Notes under the pieces: generated by a model
Database searches by the model: none
What the model was told of the DNA's origin: nothing
Seen by the model: only the letters and a program-made list of their open reading frames with translations
Shown: positions 43,109 through 51,842 of the stretch, piece by piece
How the letters are laid out: the number at the start of each line of letters is the position of its first letter
How positions within the stretch are numbered: position 1 is the first letter of the stretch
Position numbers and translations under genes: made by a program
Source: Terrimonas pollutisoli
GTDB taxonomy: Bacteria; Bacteroidota; Bacteroidia; Chitinophagales; Chitinophagaceae
Direction: 5' to 3'
Length of the DNA: 64,000 nucleotides
NCBI RefSeq assembly: GCF_029360765.1
Contig: NZ_JARKNA010000012.1
Location: 62,001-126,000 of the forward strand

Positions 43109-43525
43109 TTAATCGGTGCAAATGGAATCGATTGAACTACTTAAAGTTTGAAATTCGTTGGGAAACGAAAGGCCATATTCTTTAAAGTTCTTTTCTGTGA
43201 AAAGCATTTCAGAGTTGTTTGGGCTAAGACTGTCGTATACAATAGGGACTTGCCTATTGATAAGAAAATAACTTAGGGCACTTCTATCTTTTGAATTTGT
43301 ACAGACAATACCTGACTTACCCTCGTATTCAACATTTCTAACGTAAAATTTATATTTAAAAAAGATTTTATCAGGATTCTTCCTTGAACTACCTAACTCT
43401 AAAACTATTCCTTTGGTAATTTTTGCATTTTTATAAATGCTTTTATTTGCCAGAAATGCCTTGAAAATAGGAATTAGAAGTATACAAAAAAAGATAATGA
43501 TTAGAATAGTCTTTTGTCCTTTCAT
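43109..43525 (-). CDS. Single-pass membrane protein, DUF3592-like
   Basis: A 138-aa protein with one N-terminal transmembrane helix (TILIIIFFCILLIPIFKAFLA) and a soluble domain (AKITKGIVLELGSSRKNPDKIFFKYKFYVRNVEYEGKSGIVC..VPIVYDSLSPNNSEML) with a layout like DUF3592 (TKG.V, Y.F.V.G..Y.G, V.Y.P..P..S). AT-rich orphan gene. Function unknown. Confidence 0.65.
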   Translation of the reverse strand: MKGQKTILIIIFFCILLIPIFKAFLANKSIYKNAKITKGIVLELGSSRKNPDKIFFKYKFYVRNVEYEGKSGIVCTNSKDRSALSYFLINRQVPIVYDSLSPNNSEMLFTEKNFKEYGLSFPNEFQTLSSSIDSICTD

Positions 43526-43701
43526 CGCTTACTACATTATTTTGAAATAGCATTAGAAATTAAATTACCAAAATTCTCCTGGAAGATTTGAAACTTGCTT
43601 TTCTACAAATGATGGATTAACGCTCCCCAATCTGTGTGAGGCAGGGACTCCGGGCAGCCACGAGAATGTATCAAAACAGCCAGGAAATCATGACCAGTCT
43701 T

Positions 43702-44580
43702 TTACTGCCTGCTATTTTGGGGGCCGTCCTGCCTTATCAGATCTCTATAAGTTACCAGTTTCAGTTTGCCCTTTTTGATCATATCCTGGAATTCCGCAGA
43801 TAATAATGTTTTTAATTCTGCATTCCTGTGCAAGGCGACAAGAGGTTTTGTTTCGGAATGCTGATCGGTATTGTTCATATCAACCAGTGCATTCATTTCC
43901 GGTGTTGCCTCAGCTACATGCATCACAAACAAGTTCACTTTGTCGGTTGAAAGCTGTTGCATTCGGGTTAAAAAATCGTTCTTCTTTTGTTCAACAGGAG
44001 TATCAAACATCGTGTAGTAGTTCTCTCCAAAATATCTTGAAATACCCAACTTATATTTCTTTGCGAGTTTTTCTACGATGGCCCGAAGCTCAGGTGTAGC
44101 AGTAGCTGTACCCATATGATAATCGACATAGTCGATTTGCAAACCAGACCGGATGGCTCTGTCTATTTGAGCTTCCAATTCTCTTTCTACTTCCTCCAGT
44201 TTATAATTGCTTTGTAGAAAAGCGGTTGTTGATGGATGAAAATAACCATTACTGTCTACAAGGCTCGACACCGCTGTTTGACCCAACACCGGCCCCCATC
44301 GGAAATATTTCCATTCGCTGTTCAAGGTCAGGTGAACACCTACCGATATCTTCGGATATTTTTTTAAAACAGCGACAGCCTCCTGGTACCAGGGGCAGGC
44401 AAACATGACGGAAGTTGAAAAAGGAATGCCCGTAGCTGCTACCTGCTCGATGGCTTTTGTTACAGCATGGTTCATTCCATTATCATCCAGGCGAAGCAAT
44501 AGCCGGGGACTGTCTTTTTGTGAAAAGACAGTCAGTTGGATAAACAATACTATTCCTGTTAATAAAAAGTATTTTTTCAT
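43702..44580 (-). CDS. ChbG/YdjC-family carbohydrate deacetylase (secreted)
   Basis: A 292-aa protein with a signal peptide (MKKYFLLTGIVLFIQLTVFSQ). YdjC/ChbG pattern: PRLLLRLDDNGMNHAVTKAI (Asp metal ligand), SVGVHLTLNSEW (His) and IDYVDYHMGTATATPEL (His). Such enzymes remove acetyl groups from chitooligosaccharides or related N-acetylated sugars. Being exported fits periplasmic oligosaccharide processing, and the GH18 chitinase at 52952 could be functionally linked. Confidence 0.88.
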   Translation of the reverse strand: MKKYFLLTGIVLFIQLTVFSQKDSPRLLLRLDDNGMNHAVTKAIEQVAATGIPFSTSVMFACPWYQEAVAVLKKYPKISVGVHLTLNSEWKYFRWGPVLGQTAVSSLVDSNGYFHPSTTAFLQSNYKLEEVERELEAQIDRAIRSGLQIDYVDYHMGTATATPELRAIVEKLAKKYKLGISRYFGENYYTMFDTPVEQKKNDFLTRMQQLSTDKVNLFVMHVAEATPEMNALVDMNNTDQHSETKPLVALHRNAELKTLLSAEFQDMIKKGKLKLVTYRDLIRQDGPQNSRQ

Positions 44581-44620
44581 TTGCTCTTATTTTAAACCTA
44601 ACTTTTATCTATCTCTTTTA

Positions 44621-45103
44621 CTAAAGTAATACGCCCATCAAATATTCATCATAATATTTTCCCGTATCACTTCGCTTATAGCTGTTTCGTACCTGTCCTT
44701 CAATTTCAAACCCCGCCTTCTTATATAAGCTGATGGCAGCTGCATTGTGGACATCCACTGTCAACTCAATTCTTGACTTTCCTGAGTCAATCAGGTATGC
44801 CTTGATATGATCGAGTATTTGTTTGCCATAACCTCTGCCCTGCCGGTCTTTTCGTATGGTAAAACTTCCGAGATAGACAGTATGCGCCTGCCTGTCGGTT
44901 TTGGGAATGAGACGATAAGTGGTGATGACCTCTTTATCTTCTTCTGCCACAAATAAGGTTTCAGTTTTGAGGAGCTTTTTATAGAGCGGTTCAAAATCCT
45001 TTTCAGTCATATAGTCATAGGTCAGGAAAGGATTGGCCGATTCTTCCATGTATAGCTGGTAAATGATTTGCCTGTCTTTTGTATTAGCTGGCCGGTATTT
45101 CAT
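44621..45103 (-). CDS. GNAT-family N-acetyltransferase
   Basis: About 160 aa starting at MKYRPANTKDRQIIYQL; the frame extends to 45217 but the extra 38 residues overlap the divergent gene and do not look like GNAT sequence. Motif A is visible as FTIRKDRQGRGYGKQILDHIKAYL (acetyl-CoA pyrophosphate loop RQGRGYG), and motif B as ELTVDVHNAAAISLYKKAGFEIEGQVRN. Substrate (amino group acceptor) unknown. Confidence 0.9.
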   Translation of the reverse strand: MKYRPANTKDRQIIYQLYMEESANPFLTYDYMTEKDFEPLYKKLLKTETLFVAEEDKEVITTYRLIPKTDRQAHTVYLGSFTIRKDRQGRGYGKQILDHIKAYLIDSGKSRIELTVDVHNAAAISLYKKAGFEIEGQVRNSYKRSDTGKYYDEYLMGVLL

Positions 45104-45223
45104 GACTTCATTTAATGATTTATTGATTGAATCAACAAAATTAAAATCTTGCCGGAGTATTTTCCATAAATAAGTTCCGGGCATATATTTCTGCTCCTTC
45201 TGTTTACCTTGTACCAAAATAAA

Positions 45224-46189
45224 ATGTTGATGATGCTTTGCAATTGCCGCCTGTATTTTCGATGGACTTACCTGGTCGTCCTTCTGATTTTCGCCGCCTG
45301 TGGCGGTAAGCAGTCAAATCCAACATTGGTCTCCATGAAAGTATTGGACAATTATCCTTCGGGATCGGGATTGCAGCACTTCAACAATAAAATTTACCTG
45401 GTTGGTGATGATGCAAGCCACCTCCTGGCAATAAACAAAGAGTTTGACATTCTCGATAGTATAAAACTTTTTGAAACACCAGGATCACGCATTCCCAAGG
45501 AGACAAAACCGGATATTGAATCCATCGCCCTGGTGAAACAGAATGATTCACCGCTTTTATTACTGACCGGTTCCGGCTCGCTAGCGCCTTATCGTAATGC
45601 ATGCTGGCTTGTCAACCCGGTGACAAAGGAAACCAGGCAATGCCAACTTGATACATTTTTTCAGCGACTAAAAAATGCCGGGATCGCCGATCTTAATATT
45701 GAAGGAGCCACTACAACACCTGTGGGGATTGTATTGGCCAGCCGGGGCAATAAATCGTTTCGGAAAAATTTTTTGATTGTCACTTCACCCCGCTTTTGGG
45801 AAAAGCAATCAGTGGCAGATATAAAAATCATCAAAGCGGGAGCAAATACCGACACTTCTTTTTTTTATGGGCTTTCTGGTATTGACTATTCGGCAAAGAC
45901 CGATCAATTGCTATTGACAGTTAGTTCAGAAAATACCTACAACAGCTATGTTGATGGCGTCATTGGTAAAAGTTATTTGTGGGTAATCAACGATATTTCT
46001 TCCAAAAAGAAATTAGCTGCTGTCAATCCTGATCGTATTATCGATCTTGAAAGCATTGACAACCGGTTTAAAAGTCAAAAGATCGAATCAGTCTGTATTG
46101 TGGCAGAAGAGAAAAAACAAAAGCAGCTGGTATTAGCTGCTGATGATGACAAGGGTCATACTGTTTTGTTCAGCATGACCCTTGAGTAG
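45224..46189 (+). CDS. Lipoprotein with beta-propeller-like domain (DUF6929-like)
   Basis: About 321 aa with a lipobox (RWTYLVVLLIFAAC; Cys in IFAAC). Start chosen at the ATG at 45224 (MLMMLCNCRLYF); 45209 is also open. The mature protein has repeated propeller-like strands (YPSGSGLQHFNNKIYLVGDDASHLLAINKEFDILD, LLLTGSGSLAPYRNACWLVNP, KIESVCIVAEEKKQKQLVLAADDDKGHTVLF). It resembles the DUF6929 family. Function unknown. Confidence 0.72.
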   Translation: MLMMLCNCRLYFRWTYLVVLLIFAACGGKQSNPTLVSMKVLDNYPSGSGLQHFNNKIYLVGDDASHLLAINKEFDILDSIKLFETPGSRIPKETKPDIESIALVKQNDSPLLLLTGSGSLAPYRNACWLVNPVTKETRQCQLDTFFQRLKNAGIADLNIEGATTTPVGIVLASRGNKSFRKNFLIVTSPRFWEKQSVADIKIIKAGANTDTSFFYGLSGIDYSAKTDQLLLTVSSENTYNSYVDGVIGKSYLWVINDISSKKKLAAVNPDRIIDLESIDNRFKSQKIESVCIVAEEKKQKQLVLAADDDKGHTVLFSMTLE

Positions 46190-46206
46190 TATGAGTACTT
46201 AATAGA

Positions 46207-47091
46207 TTACTTAAAACTTTTGGCCATTACTTTTTGCAGTCCCGCACCTGTCCAGCCGCCGGGAACGATGATGCGGCGAACGCTATACAAAGGATCATTT
46301 TCATCGCGGGCCGCGGCGAGTTGAAACACGGCTTTGAAGTCATGGTCCTTTAATTTGGCAATGGCTTCTTTATTCCATAAGCCAAAAGGATAGGCAAAAT
46401 ATTCAACCGGTTTGCCGGTTATTGTTTGCAACTGTTTGGACGGGGCCTGTATTTGTTCTACCCAGTCGTCCACCACATACTGTTTTACATTTTTATGGTC
46501 GTAAGTATGCGAACCAATTGTATGTCCTTCATCGGCCAATTGTTTCACCTGCTCACGGCTCATATATCCCGGTTTTCCCAACGCAACCGTCATTATAAAA
46601 AACACGCCTTTGTAGCCATGTTTATTTAATTCCGGCAAAGCAGCGGTGTATTGATCAAGCCGGGTATCATCAAATGTGATCATTACCGGTTTTGCGGGAA
46701 GCTGTTTTCCACTTACGAGATAATCATAAAGCTCACGCGGTAATATGGTATGATAGCCGCTATCCGCCAATGATTGCATCTGTTCCCGGAAACTGGCTAC
46801 CGGCACGATATAGTCGCGGGCAGTTTTCGAATCAGCGGCCTTGTAATCCCTGATTTGATGATAACACAGGATGGGAACTTGCTGGCGGCTTAGAATGGTA
46901 GCTGCATCTGCAACAACAGGAGTGACAGGTGCGGGAGCTTTTTCCGGTTCCGGAGAGGTAGCAACGGCTACGGCTGTCTCCACTTTTGCTGGCTGGGTTT
47001 TTCCCTCGCAACCGGAATTTATTAACAGGCCCAGGATGGGCACAATAAGCAAACTGATCTTTTGCACAGTTAGTTTCGGACAGTTTTTCAT
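46207..47091 (-). CDS. Lipoprotein polysaccharide deacetylase (CE4)
   Basis: About 294 aa, starting at MKNCPKLTVQKISLLIVPIL with a lipobox ending INSGC. After an Ala/Pro-rich linker comes a NodB/CE4 domain: VPILCYHQIRD, PVMITFDDTRLDQYTAALPELNKHGYKGVFFI (metal-binding Asp pair), DEGHTIGSHTYDHKNVKQYV (His-x4-His) and YFAYPFGLWNKEAI. It deacetylates N-acetylglucosamine polymers, probably cell-wall or exopolysaccharide, at the outer membrane face or in the periplasm. Confidence 0.92.
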   Translation of the reverse strand: MKNCPKLTVQKISLLIVPILGLLINSGCEGKTQPAKVETAVAVATSPEPEKAPAPVTPVVADAATILSRQQVPILCYHQIRDYKAADSKTARDYIVPVASFREQMQSLADSGYHTILPRELYDYLVSGKQLPAKPVMITFDDTRLDQYTAALPELNKHGYKGVFFIMTVALGKPGYMSREQVKQLADEGHTIGSHTYDHKNVKQYVVDDWVEQIQAPSKQLQTITGKPVEYFAYPFGLWNKEAIAKLKDHDFKAVFQLAAARDENDPLYSVRRIIVPGGWTGAGLQKVMAKSFK

Positions 47092-47318
47092 AGTTTGGAT
47101 ATTAAACCTTAAATAGTAACGCAAAATAGGGAAGCTTTATTTTTCAATTGCATCCGCATAATGCCATAAGACTATAGGGGTTCAAATATAATGTGAATCA
47201 GAGTAACTTTATAGGTACTTTTTACCCCGTGGTGCTACGCTTTTCGTAAATGAACCAATATCCGGATTACCCGATACCCAGATAGTATAAAACACTTACT
47301 TTCATACACTATTTTTCT

Positions 47319-48479
47319 ATGTCGTCTGCAAATAACGATCTGTTTTACTCCCGCCTGCCTGTCAATGAAATTCCGTTGAGCGAACTTTTGGCAGAAGAAC
47401 ACCTTTTTTATAAAATTCCTTCCAACTGGCATGTTGTAATCACTGATGTAAAGAGTTCGACAAAAGCGATCGAGCGGGGCGTACATGAAACGGTGAACTT
47501 ACTGGCAACAGGCAGCATTGTAGCTGTGTTAAATATTGCTTACAAAGCACATATTTCAATCCCTTTCTTTTTTGGTGGAGATGGAGCCAGTTTCATCGTC
47601 CCGCCTTCTATATTCGAGCCAGTTTTAAAGGCACTCAGCATATACCGGGAAAACACACTCGATAATTTCAACCTTGACCTGCGGGTGGGCACGGTACCGG
47701 TAGCCGATATTTACCAGGCTGGCCATCTGTTGCAGATCAGTAAGCTACGCAGTACGCAATTATTTATTATCCCTGTTGTACTGGGTGATGGATTGGCTTA
47801 TGCCGAAAAAATTATAAAAGGCGAAGATTACAAGCTGCTGCACGTAAATAAAGAGCCCGAAGAATTAGACCTGACCGGTATGCAATGCCGTTGGGACAAG
47901 ATAAAGCCACCAGAAAACTTTGATGAAGTAGTGAGTCTTTTGGTAACTGCACGCAACAGCGAGCAGCAAGCGGGTGTTTTCAAAAAAGTAATTGACCTGC
48001 TGGATAATATTTATGGCGAACCCGAAAGACGGAAACCTATATCCATTCCGATGCTGAAGTTAAAGGCCACTATAGGAAAGATAGGACTTGAAATGAGAAC
48101 AAGGTTTGGCCGGCTCAAACCTGTGTACTTATTCAGCAACTGGATAAAAATGTTGCTGGGCTATTTCTATTTCCGCACCCGGAAAGGAAAAGAATATTTG
48201 CGACAACTCGTGGCCTTGTCCGACACATTGGTCATTGATGGAAAAGTGAACACGGTTATTTCCGGCACTGCTGTGCAGCGGGAGAAATTGCAAGCCGCAT
48301 TGAATCAGCTGGAACAGGAAGGTGAAATCAACTACGGCCTGTACGTAAGCCGTGAATCGGTGATGAGCTGTTATGTTCGCAACCTTAATGAAGAGCATAT
48401 TCACTTCGTAGACGGAGCCGAAGGTGGTTATACTAAAGCAGCGGGAATGCTGAAACGCAAAATGGTACACCCGGCTTAA
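47319..48479 (+). CDS. DUF3095 protein with nucleotide-cyclase-like motifs
   Basis: A 386-aa soluble protein of the DUF3095 family. N-terminally, WHVVITDVKSSTKAIERG (Asp43) followed by IPFFFGGDGASFIVP (Asp88) looks like the two metal-binding strands of the class III cyclase/GGDEF palm fold. The C-terminal half (NWIKMLLGYFYFRTRKGKEYLRQLVALSDTLVIDGKVNTVISG, SRESVMSCYVRNLNEEHIHFVDGAEGGYTKAAGMLK) is characteristic of DUF3095. Cyclase activity has not been established to my knowledge; catalysis is inference. Confidence 0.85.
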   Translation: MSSANNDLFYSRLPVNEIPLSELLAEEHLFYKIPSNWHVVITDVKSSTKAIERGVHETVNLLATGSIVAVLNIAYKAHISIPFFFGGDGASFIVPPSIFEPVLKALSIYRENTLDNFNLDLRVGTVPVADIYQAGHLLQISKLRSTQLFIIPVVLGDGLAYAEKIIKGEDYKLLHVNKEPEELDLTGMQCRWDKIKPPENFDEVVSLLVTARNSEQQAGVFKKVIDLLDNIYGEPERRKPISIPMLKLKATIGKIGLEMRTRFGRLKPVYLFSNWIKMLLGYFYFRTRKGKEYLRQLVALSDTLVIDGKVNTVISGTAVQREKLQAALNQLEQEGEINYGLYVSRESVMSCYVRNLNEEHIHFVDGAEGGYTKAAGMLKRKMVHPA

Positions 48480-48632
48480 GTTTAATAGTAAAACTCTCTC
48501 CACACGACAGCAATAAACTCCAATCATAGTCAAAAAAATCCACCCGTCACTCTTACTGCGGAAGGCGCCAAATTATTTTAAGCGGCGTGCAACATTCTCC
48601 GATTATCTTTTACTTTATATAAAACCAATTAC

Positions 48633-49190
48633 CTGGAGCTCAGAGTCACAATACCTTCTGCTGATACACTGGTAGCACAATGCATCAGGGGCGATATGTC
48701 GGCTTACCGGTTACTGTATGACCGGTATTCAAAAGCTATGTATAATACGGCTCTTCGTATTACCGCCAACAAGGCTGATGCGGAAGATATACTGCAGGAT
48801 TCTTTTGCAGATGCTTTTTTGCAACTCCATTCTTTTGAAAACAAAGCAAGTTTCGGAGCCTGGTTAAAACAAATCGTGGTATTTAAAAGCGTGGCCCTAT
48901 TAAAAAAACGACGTTTGATCTTCACTGATATTGAACAGGAGACGGCCGAGCCAGCCGAAGAAAATACCCCGGATGAGCAGGAACTGGAGTTTACGGTAGC
49001 TGGTATTAAAAAGACGATGAGTCAACTACCCCACGGATACAGAACTGTTTTATCGCTTTATTTATTGGAAGGCTATGACCATGAGGAGATCGCTGATATT
49101 TTGCAAATAAGCCATTCAACAGCCCGGACGCAATACAAACGGGGTAAACAAAAACTTTTACAACTGTTGCAAAAAGAGGAAAAGATATGA
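48633..49190 (+). CDS. ECF-type RNA polymerase sigma factor
   Basis: A sigma-70-family protein of ~164-185 aa. Region 2: SAYRLLYDRYSKAMYNTALRITANKADAEDILQDSFADAFLQLHSF (DAEDILQDSF core helix). Region 4: MSQLPHGYRTVLSLYLLEGYDHEEIADILQISHSTARTQYKRGKQKL. The first ATG is at 48696, but it would remove part of the conserved start TLVAQCIRGD, and the frame continues open upstream. I place the start at a CTG (48633, LELRVTIPSADTLVAQC), which is uncertain; ATA at 48651 is another possibility. Controls an unknown regulon, probably the genes downstream. Confidence 0.85.
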   Translation: MELRVTIPSADTLVAQCIRGDMSAYRLLYDRYSKAMYNTALRITANKADAEDILQDSFADAFLQLHSFENKASFGAWLKQIVVFKSVALLKKRRLIFTDIEQETAEPAEENTPDEQELEFTVAGIKKTMSQLPHGYRTVLSLYLLEGYDHEEIADILQISHSTARTQYKRGKQKLLQLLQKEEKI

Positions 49191-49783
49191 GCAAGAGTCT
49201 TAAAAATTTTATAGAAGAAAACCGGCGGGAGTTTGATGATGAGCTTCCTCCTTCCGGGGTTTGGCGCCAGGTAGAACGATCCATAGGTACTAACAAGCCG
49301 CAAAAGAAAATATATGTCAGGGATCTTTATAAATGGAGTGCTGTTGCGGCCGCTTCCCTGCTCATTATTTCCGGCATTTATTTTTTGACTGCCAATAAAC
49401 ACAACAACGCAAAACCAATCGTCAACGACGCTGCACAAAAAAAAGGCACAGACGATATCAGCAAAATTGCACCTGAGTATGCAGCTGAAGCTTCTAAAAT
49501 ATATGAGTCAATAGAAATACAGCAACAGCAGCTAAAAACTATCGCTAAAGAACAACCCGAATTGTATTCGCAGTTTGCGGAAGACCTTGCGGCACTGGAT
49601 AGTTCATACCGGGTACTCAAAACACAGGCCGTACAAACCCCTAACCGGGAAGTAATCATAAAAGCAATGCTTCAAAATCTGCAACTGCAGGCGGAATTGT
49701 TGAGCAAGCAATTAGGCATCATCTACGAATTTAAAAACAACAAAACATTGAAAAATGAAAAGAATAATAATCCCCGCATTTAG
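49187..49783 (+). CDS. Probable membrane anti-sigma factor
   Basis: A 198-aa protein whose ATG overlaps the sigma-factor stop by 4 bp (translational coupling). Cytoplasmic N-terminus (MSKSLKNFIEENRREFDDELPPSGVWRQVERSI), one transmembrane helix (WSAVAAASLLIISGIYFLTA) and a periplasmic Gln-rich helical part (QQQQLKTIAKEQPELYSQFAEDLAALDSSYRVLKTQ). The position and topology are those of anti-sigma factors in this phylum; no known anti-sigma domain motif is evident. Confidence 0.75.
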   Translation: MSKSLKNFIEENRREFDDELPPSGVWRQVERSIGTNKPQKKIYVRDLYKWSAVAAASLLIISGIYFLTANKHNNAKPIVNDAAQKKGTDDISKIAPEYAAEASKIYESIEIQQQQLKTIAKEQPELYSQFAEDLAALDSSYRVLKTQAVQTPNREVIIKAMLQNLQLQAELLSKQLGIIYEFKNNKTLKNEKNNNPRI

Positions 49784-50771
49784 TATTTCGCTACTATTAT
49801 GCGACATCATCAGCCAGGCCCAGGAGGAAAAACAAAAAGAGCGACAGAAGTTTGAATTTGTAAAACAAAGAGATATTTCAAAGACTTACCCTGCTTCCGG
49901 CAACAAGCTGTCCATAGATAATCATTTTGGCAATGTAAAATTTGTCGGCTGGGATAAGAACGAGATTAAAGTAGATATACATATCGCAGCAAGCTCCAAC
50001 CAGCAGGACTTTGCCCAAAAAATATTTGATGCGATTACAGTTTCCGATAAACAACAGGGAAATGAAATACAGTTTAAAACAATTATTGACAGTAAAGATG
50101 GCAAGAATGACAACTGTAAGAATTGCAAATCCAGCATGAGCATCGACTACGAAGTGCACTTGCCTGTGTCTGTTGCATTATCGGTTGAAAACAATTTTGG
50201 TAATACCGAAATCCCCGATTATACCGGATCTGTTTCTATCAAAAACAAATTCGGCAACCTGGCTGCGGGCTCATTAAGCAATGCAAAAGATATCGTAATA
50301 GAATTTGGAAAAGCAAACATAAAAAATGTTTCCAATGTTGATGCGACATTCAAATTTTCCAAGGTTGGGATTGCAAATTTATCCGGCAACAATGAAATAC
50401 AACTCGAGTTTTGTGATGACACGAAGATCAGCCTTGATGATAATTTATCTTCACTAAAGATGAGTGAGTCTTATAGCACGGTGAATCTTAAACCGGGCAA
50501 CCTTTCCGCCAGCTATTCGATTGCGACCAGCTTTGGAAGTGTAATTGATCGCAGCAATGCATCTATAAGACGCACCGATACGCCTGACAAATATGGTCCC
50601 GATTCAAATAAAAGTTATGAAGGAAAATCGGGTAACGGCTCAGCTAAAATTGAGATCAAATCCAGTTTTGGCAAGATCATCGTCGGCGAACCAACCGCTG
50701 AAGATTTAAAAGACAACAGCAATAAAAATAAGAACAAGAATAAGTCAAAGGGTGGCGTGGTTCATTTGTAA
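49755..50771 (+). CDS. Exported DUF4097-like adhesin-type protein
   Basis: A 338-aa protein starting inside the end of the anti-sigma gene (29-bp overlap). Signal peptide MKRIIIPAFSISLLLCDIISQAQ. The mature part has repeated beta-helix-like strands (NKLSIDNHFGNVKFVGWDKNEIKVDI, LSVENNFGNTEIPDYTGSVSIKNKFGNLAAGSLSN), a pattern seen in DUF4097-type proteins. A Lys/Asn-rich tail ends it. A CNDCKNC-like Cys pair (NDNCKNCKSS) lies near residue 120. Likely part of the sigma-factor output operon. Confidence 0.78.
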   Translation: MKRIIIPAFSISLLLCDIISQAQEEKQKERQKFEFVKQRDISKTYPASGNKLSIDNHFGNVKFVGWDKNEIKVDIHIAASSNQQDFAQKIFDAITVSDKQQGNEIQFKTIIDSKDGKNDNCKNCKSSMSIDYEVHLPVSVALSVENNFGNTEIPDYTGSVSIKNKFGNLAAGSLSNAKDIVIEFGKANIKNVSNVDATFKFSKVGIANLSGNNEIQLEFCDDTKISLDDNLSSLKMSESYSTVNLKPGNLSASYSIATSFGSVIDRSNASIRRTDTPDKYGPDSNKSYEGKSGNGSAKIEIKSSFGKIIVGEPTAEDLKDNSNKNKNKNKSKGGVVHL

Positions 50772-50797
50772 AACTAACCAGTTTCTTTTATAGACAG

Positions 50798-50825
50798 GCC
50801 CGGGTATTTCCCGGGCTTTTTATTT
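50798..50825 (+). terminator. Rho-independent terminator
   Basis: A perfect 7-bp GC stem GCCCGGG/CCCGGGC (50798-50804 with 50810-50816), 5-nt loop TATTT, then TTTTTATTT. Ends the sigma-factor operon. Confidence 0.9.
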
Positions 50826-50924
50826 ATCACTTGTGGCACTTCAATCATTCTTTTTTGCAATTCAGACAAACCGGATTTGACATGCTTCAGTTACACAATT
50901 AGCTTCGGGAAAAATAAATGCAAA

Positions 50925-51326
50925 ATGAAAAAAATAATTTTATTGTTGTTTATAACATTAATAACAGGCATTGGCCTTTACGCACAAGAAGCAAAACCTG
51001 AAGCTGGTAAACAATTCATGCAAATCAACACTGTTGAGTCGGTAGTGTCTGGCGGCCTGGGTCGCTCTAAAATGATTGTAACAAATCCCGATGGTTCACA
51101 AAAGGAATCGGATTTGGAAAACCTCTTCAGTATGACGGGAATCAACTTTAAAAACATAAAGGAGAATGAAGATAAACTCGTAAGAACATTGAAACAGTAT
51201 ACGGATGATGGCTGGAAACTCGATCATGTGACGTCCCTGACACTCAGCCAGAACGATAGTGGCGCCGGTGGCATCTTTATGACCCGTTATCTTCTGTCAA
51301 AGCCCCTGGAGAAAAAAGCTTTTTGA
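50925..51326 (+). CDS. Small exported protein of unknown function
   Basis: 133 aa with a signal peptide (MKKIILLLFITLITGIGLYAQ). The frame is open from 50877, but the signal starts at 50925. The mature part (AGKQFMQINTVESVVSGGLGRSKMIVTNPDGSQKESDLENLFSMTG..YTDDGWKLDHVTSLTL) resembles a small DUF4177-like alpha/beta domain. It lies after the terminator of the sigma operon, so it has its own promoter. Confidence 0.72.
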   Translation: MKKIILLLFITLITGIGLYAQEAKPEAGKQFMQINTVESVVSGGLGRSKMIVTNPDGSQKESDLENLFSMTGINFKNIKENEDKLVRTLKQYTDDGWKLDHVTSLTLSQNDSGAGGIFMTRYLLSKPLEKKAF

Positions 51327-51357
51327 GTAAAAACATTATTCCTGAAAATCTACAAGC

Positions 51358-51406
51358 AATAATGGGTGTGCTTATCTGTTCAGGATAGCACACCCATTAT
51401 TTTTTA
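51358..51406 (+). terminator. Strong terminator hairpin
   Basis: A perfect 15-bp stem AATAATGGGTGTGCT/AGCACACCCATTATT (51358-51372 with 51387-51401) with a 14-nt loop and a T-run after it. Functions on either strand between convergent genes. Confidence 0.9.
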
Positions 51407-51420
51407 AAATATCTTATCAA

Positions 51421-51672
51421 TTAATTATTCATAGCTGAACTAAAGAACCCCTGGTCAGCCAAAACATTTTCTGGCGTGGTATAATTGAGAAGGCTGTTTT
51501 GGATGATACCGGCCAACTCGTCGCGGTTCATACAAAATGCAGCATTGATCAGGGAAAGTTTGTAAGAATTGATCTTCAAAAAAGCTAAACGGGAAGTTTG
51601 TGTAATGTGGTCGTCTGTGAAATGAAACTCATCGGCGATATGCGCCTGGTCATTGGGGTAAAGATTGCTCAT
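51421..51672 (-). CDS. Small hypothetical protein
   Basis: An 83-aa protein with no signal peptide or known domain (MSNLYPNDQAHIADEFHFTDDHITQ..LLNYTTPENVLADQGFFSSAMNN). It occupies the gap between two well-defined features with a plausible stop next to a terminator. Single Cys near the middle. No recognisable ribosome-binding site, so it is moderately supported only. Confidence 0.5.
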   Translation of the reverse strand: MSNLYPNDQAHIADEFHFTDDHITQTSRLAFLKINSYKLSLINAAFCMNRDELAGIIQNSLLNYTTPENVLADQGFFSSAMNN

Positions 51673-51842
51673 AAAACAGATATTGGTTTTACAAATATTG
51701 GATATTTTCTAAACGGAAGATAGGGTAAAAAATTGTTCAGTGTGAAAATAATGAATGAATTATTGTGGCTAGCAGATTGAAAATCTATTATTTAGGGGTT
51801 ACTTCCAAACACAAAACTGAATCTGGATCAATAAAGGCAAGG

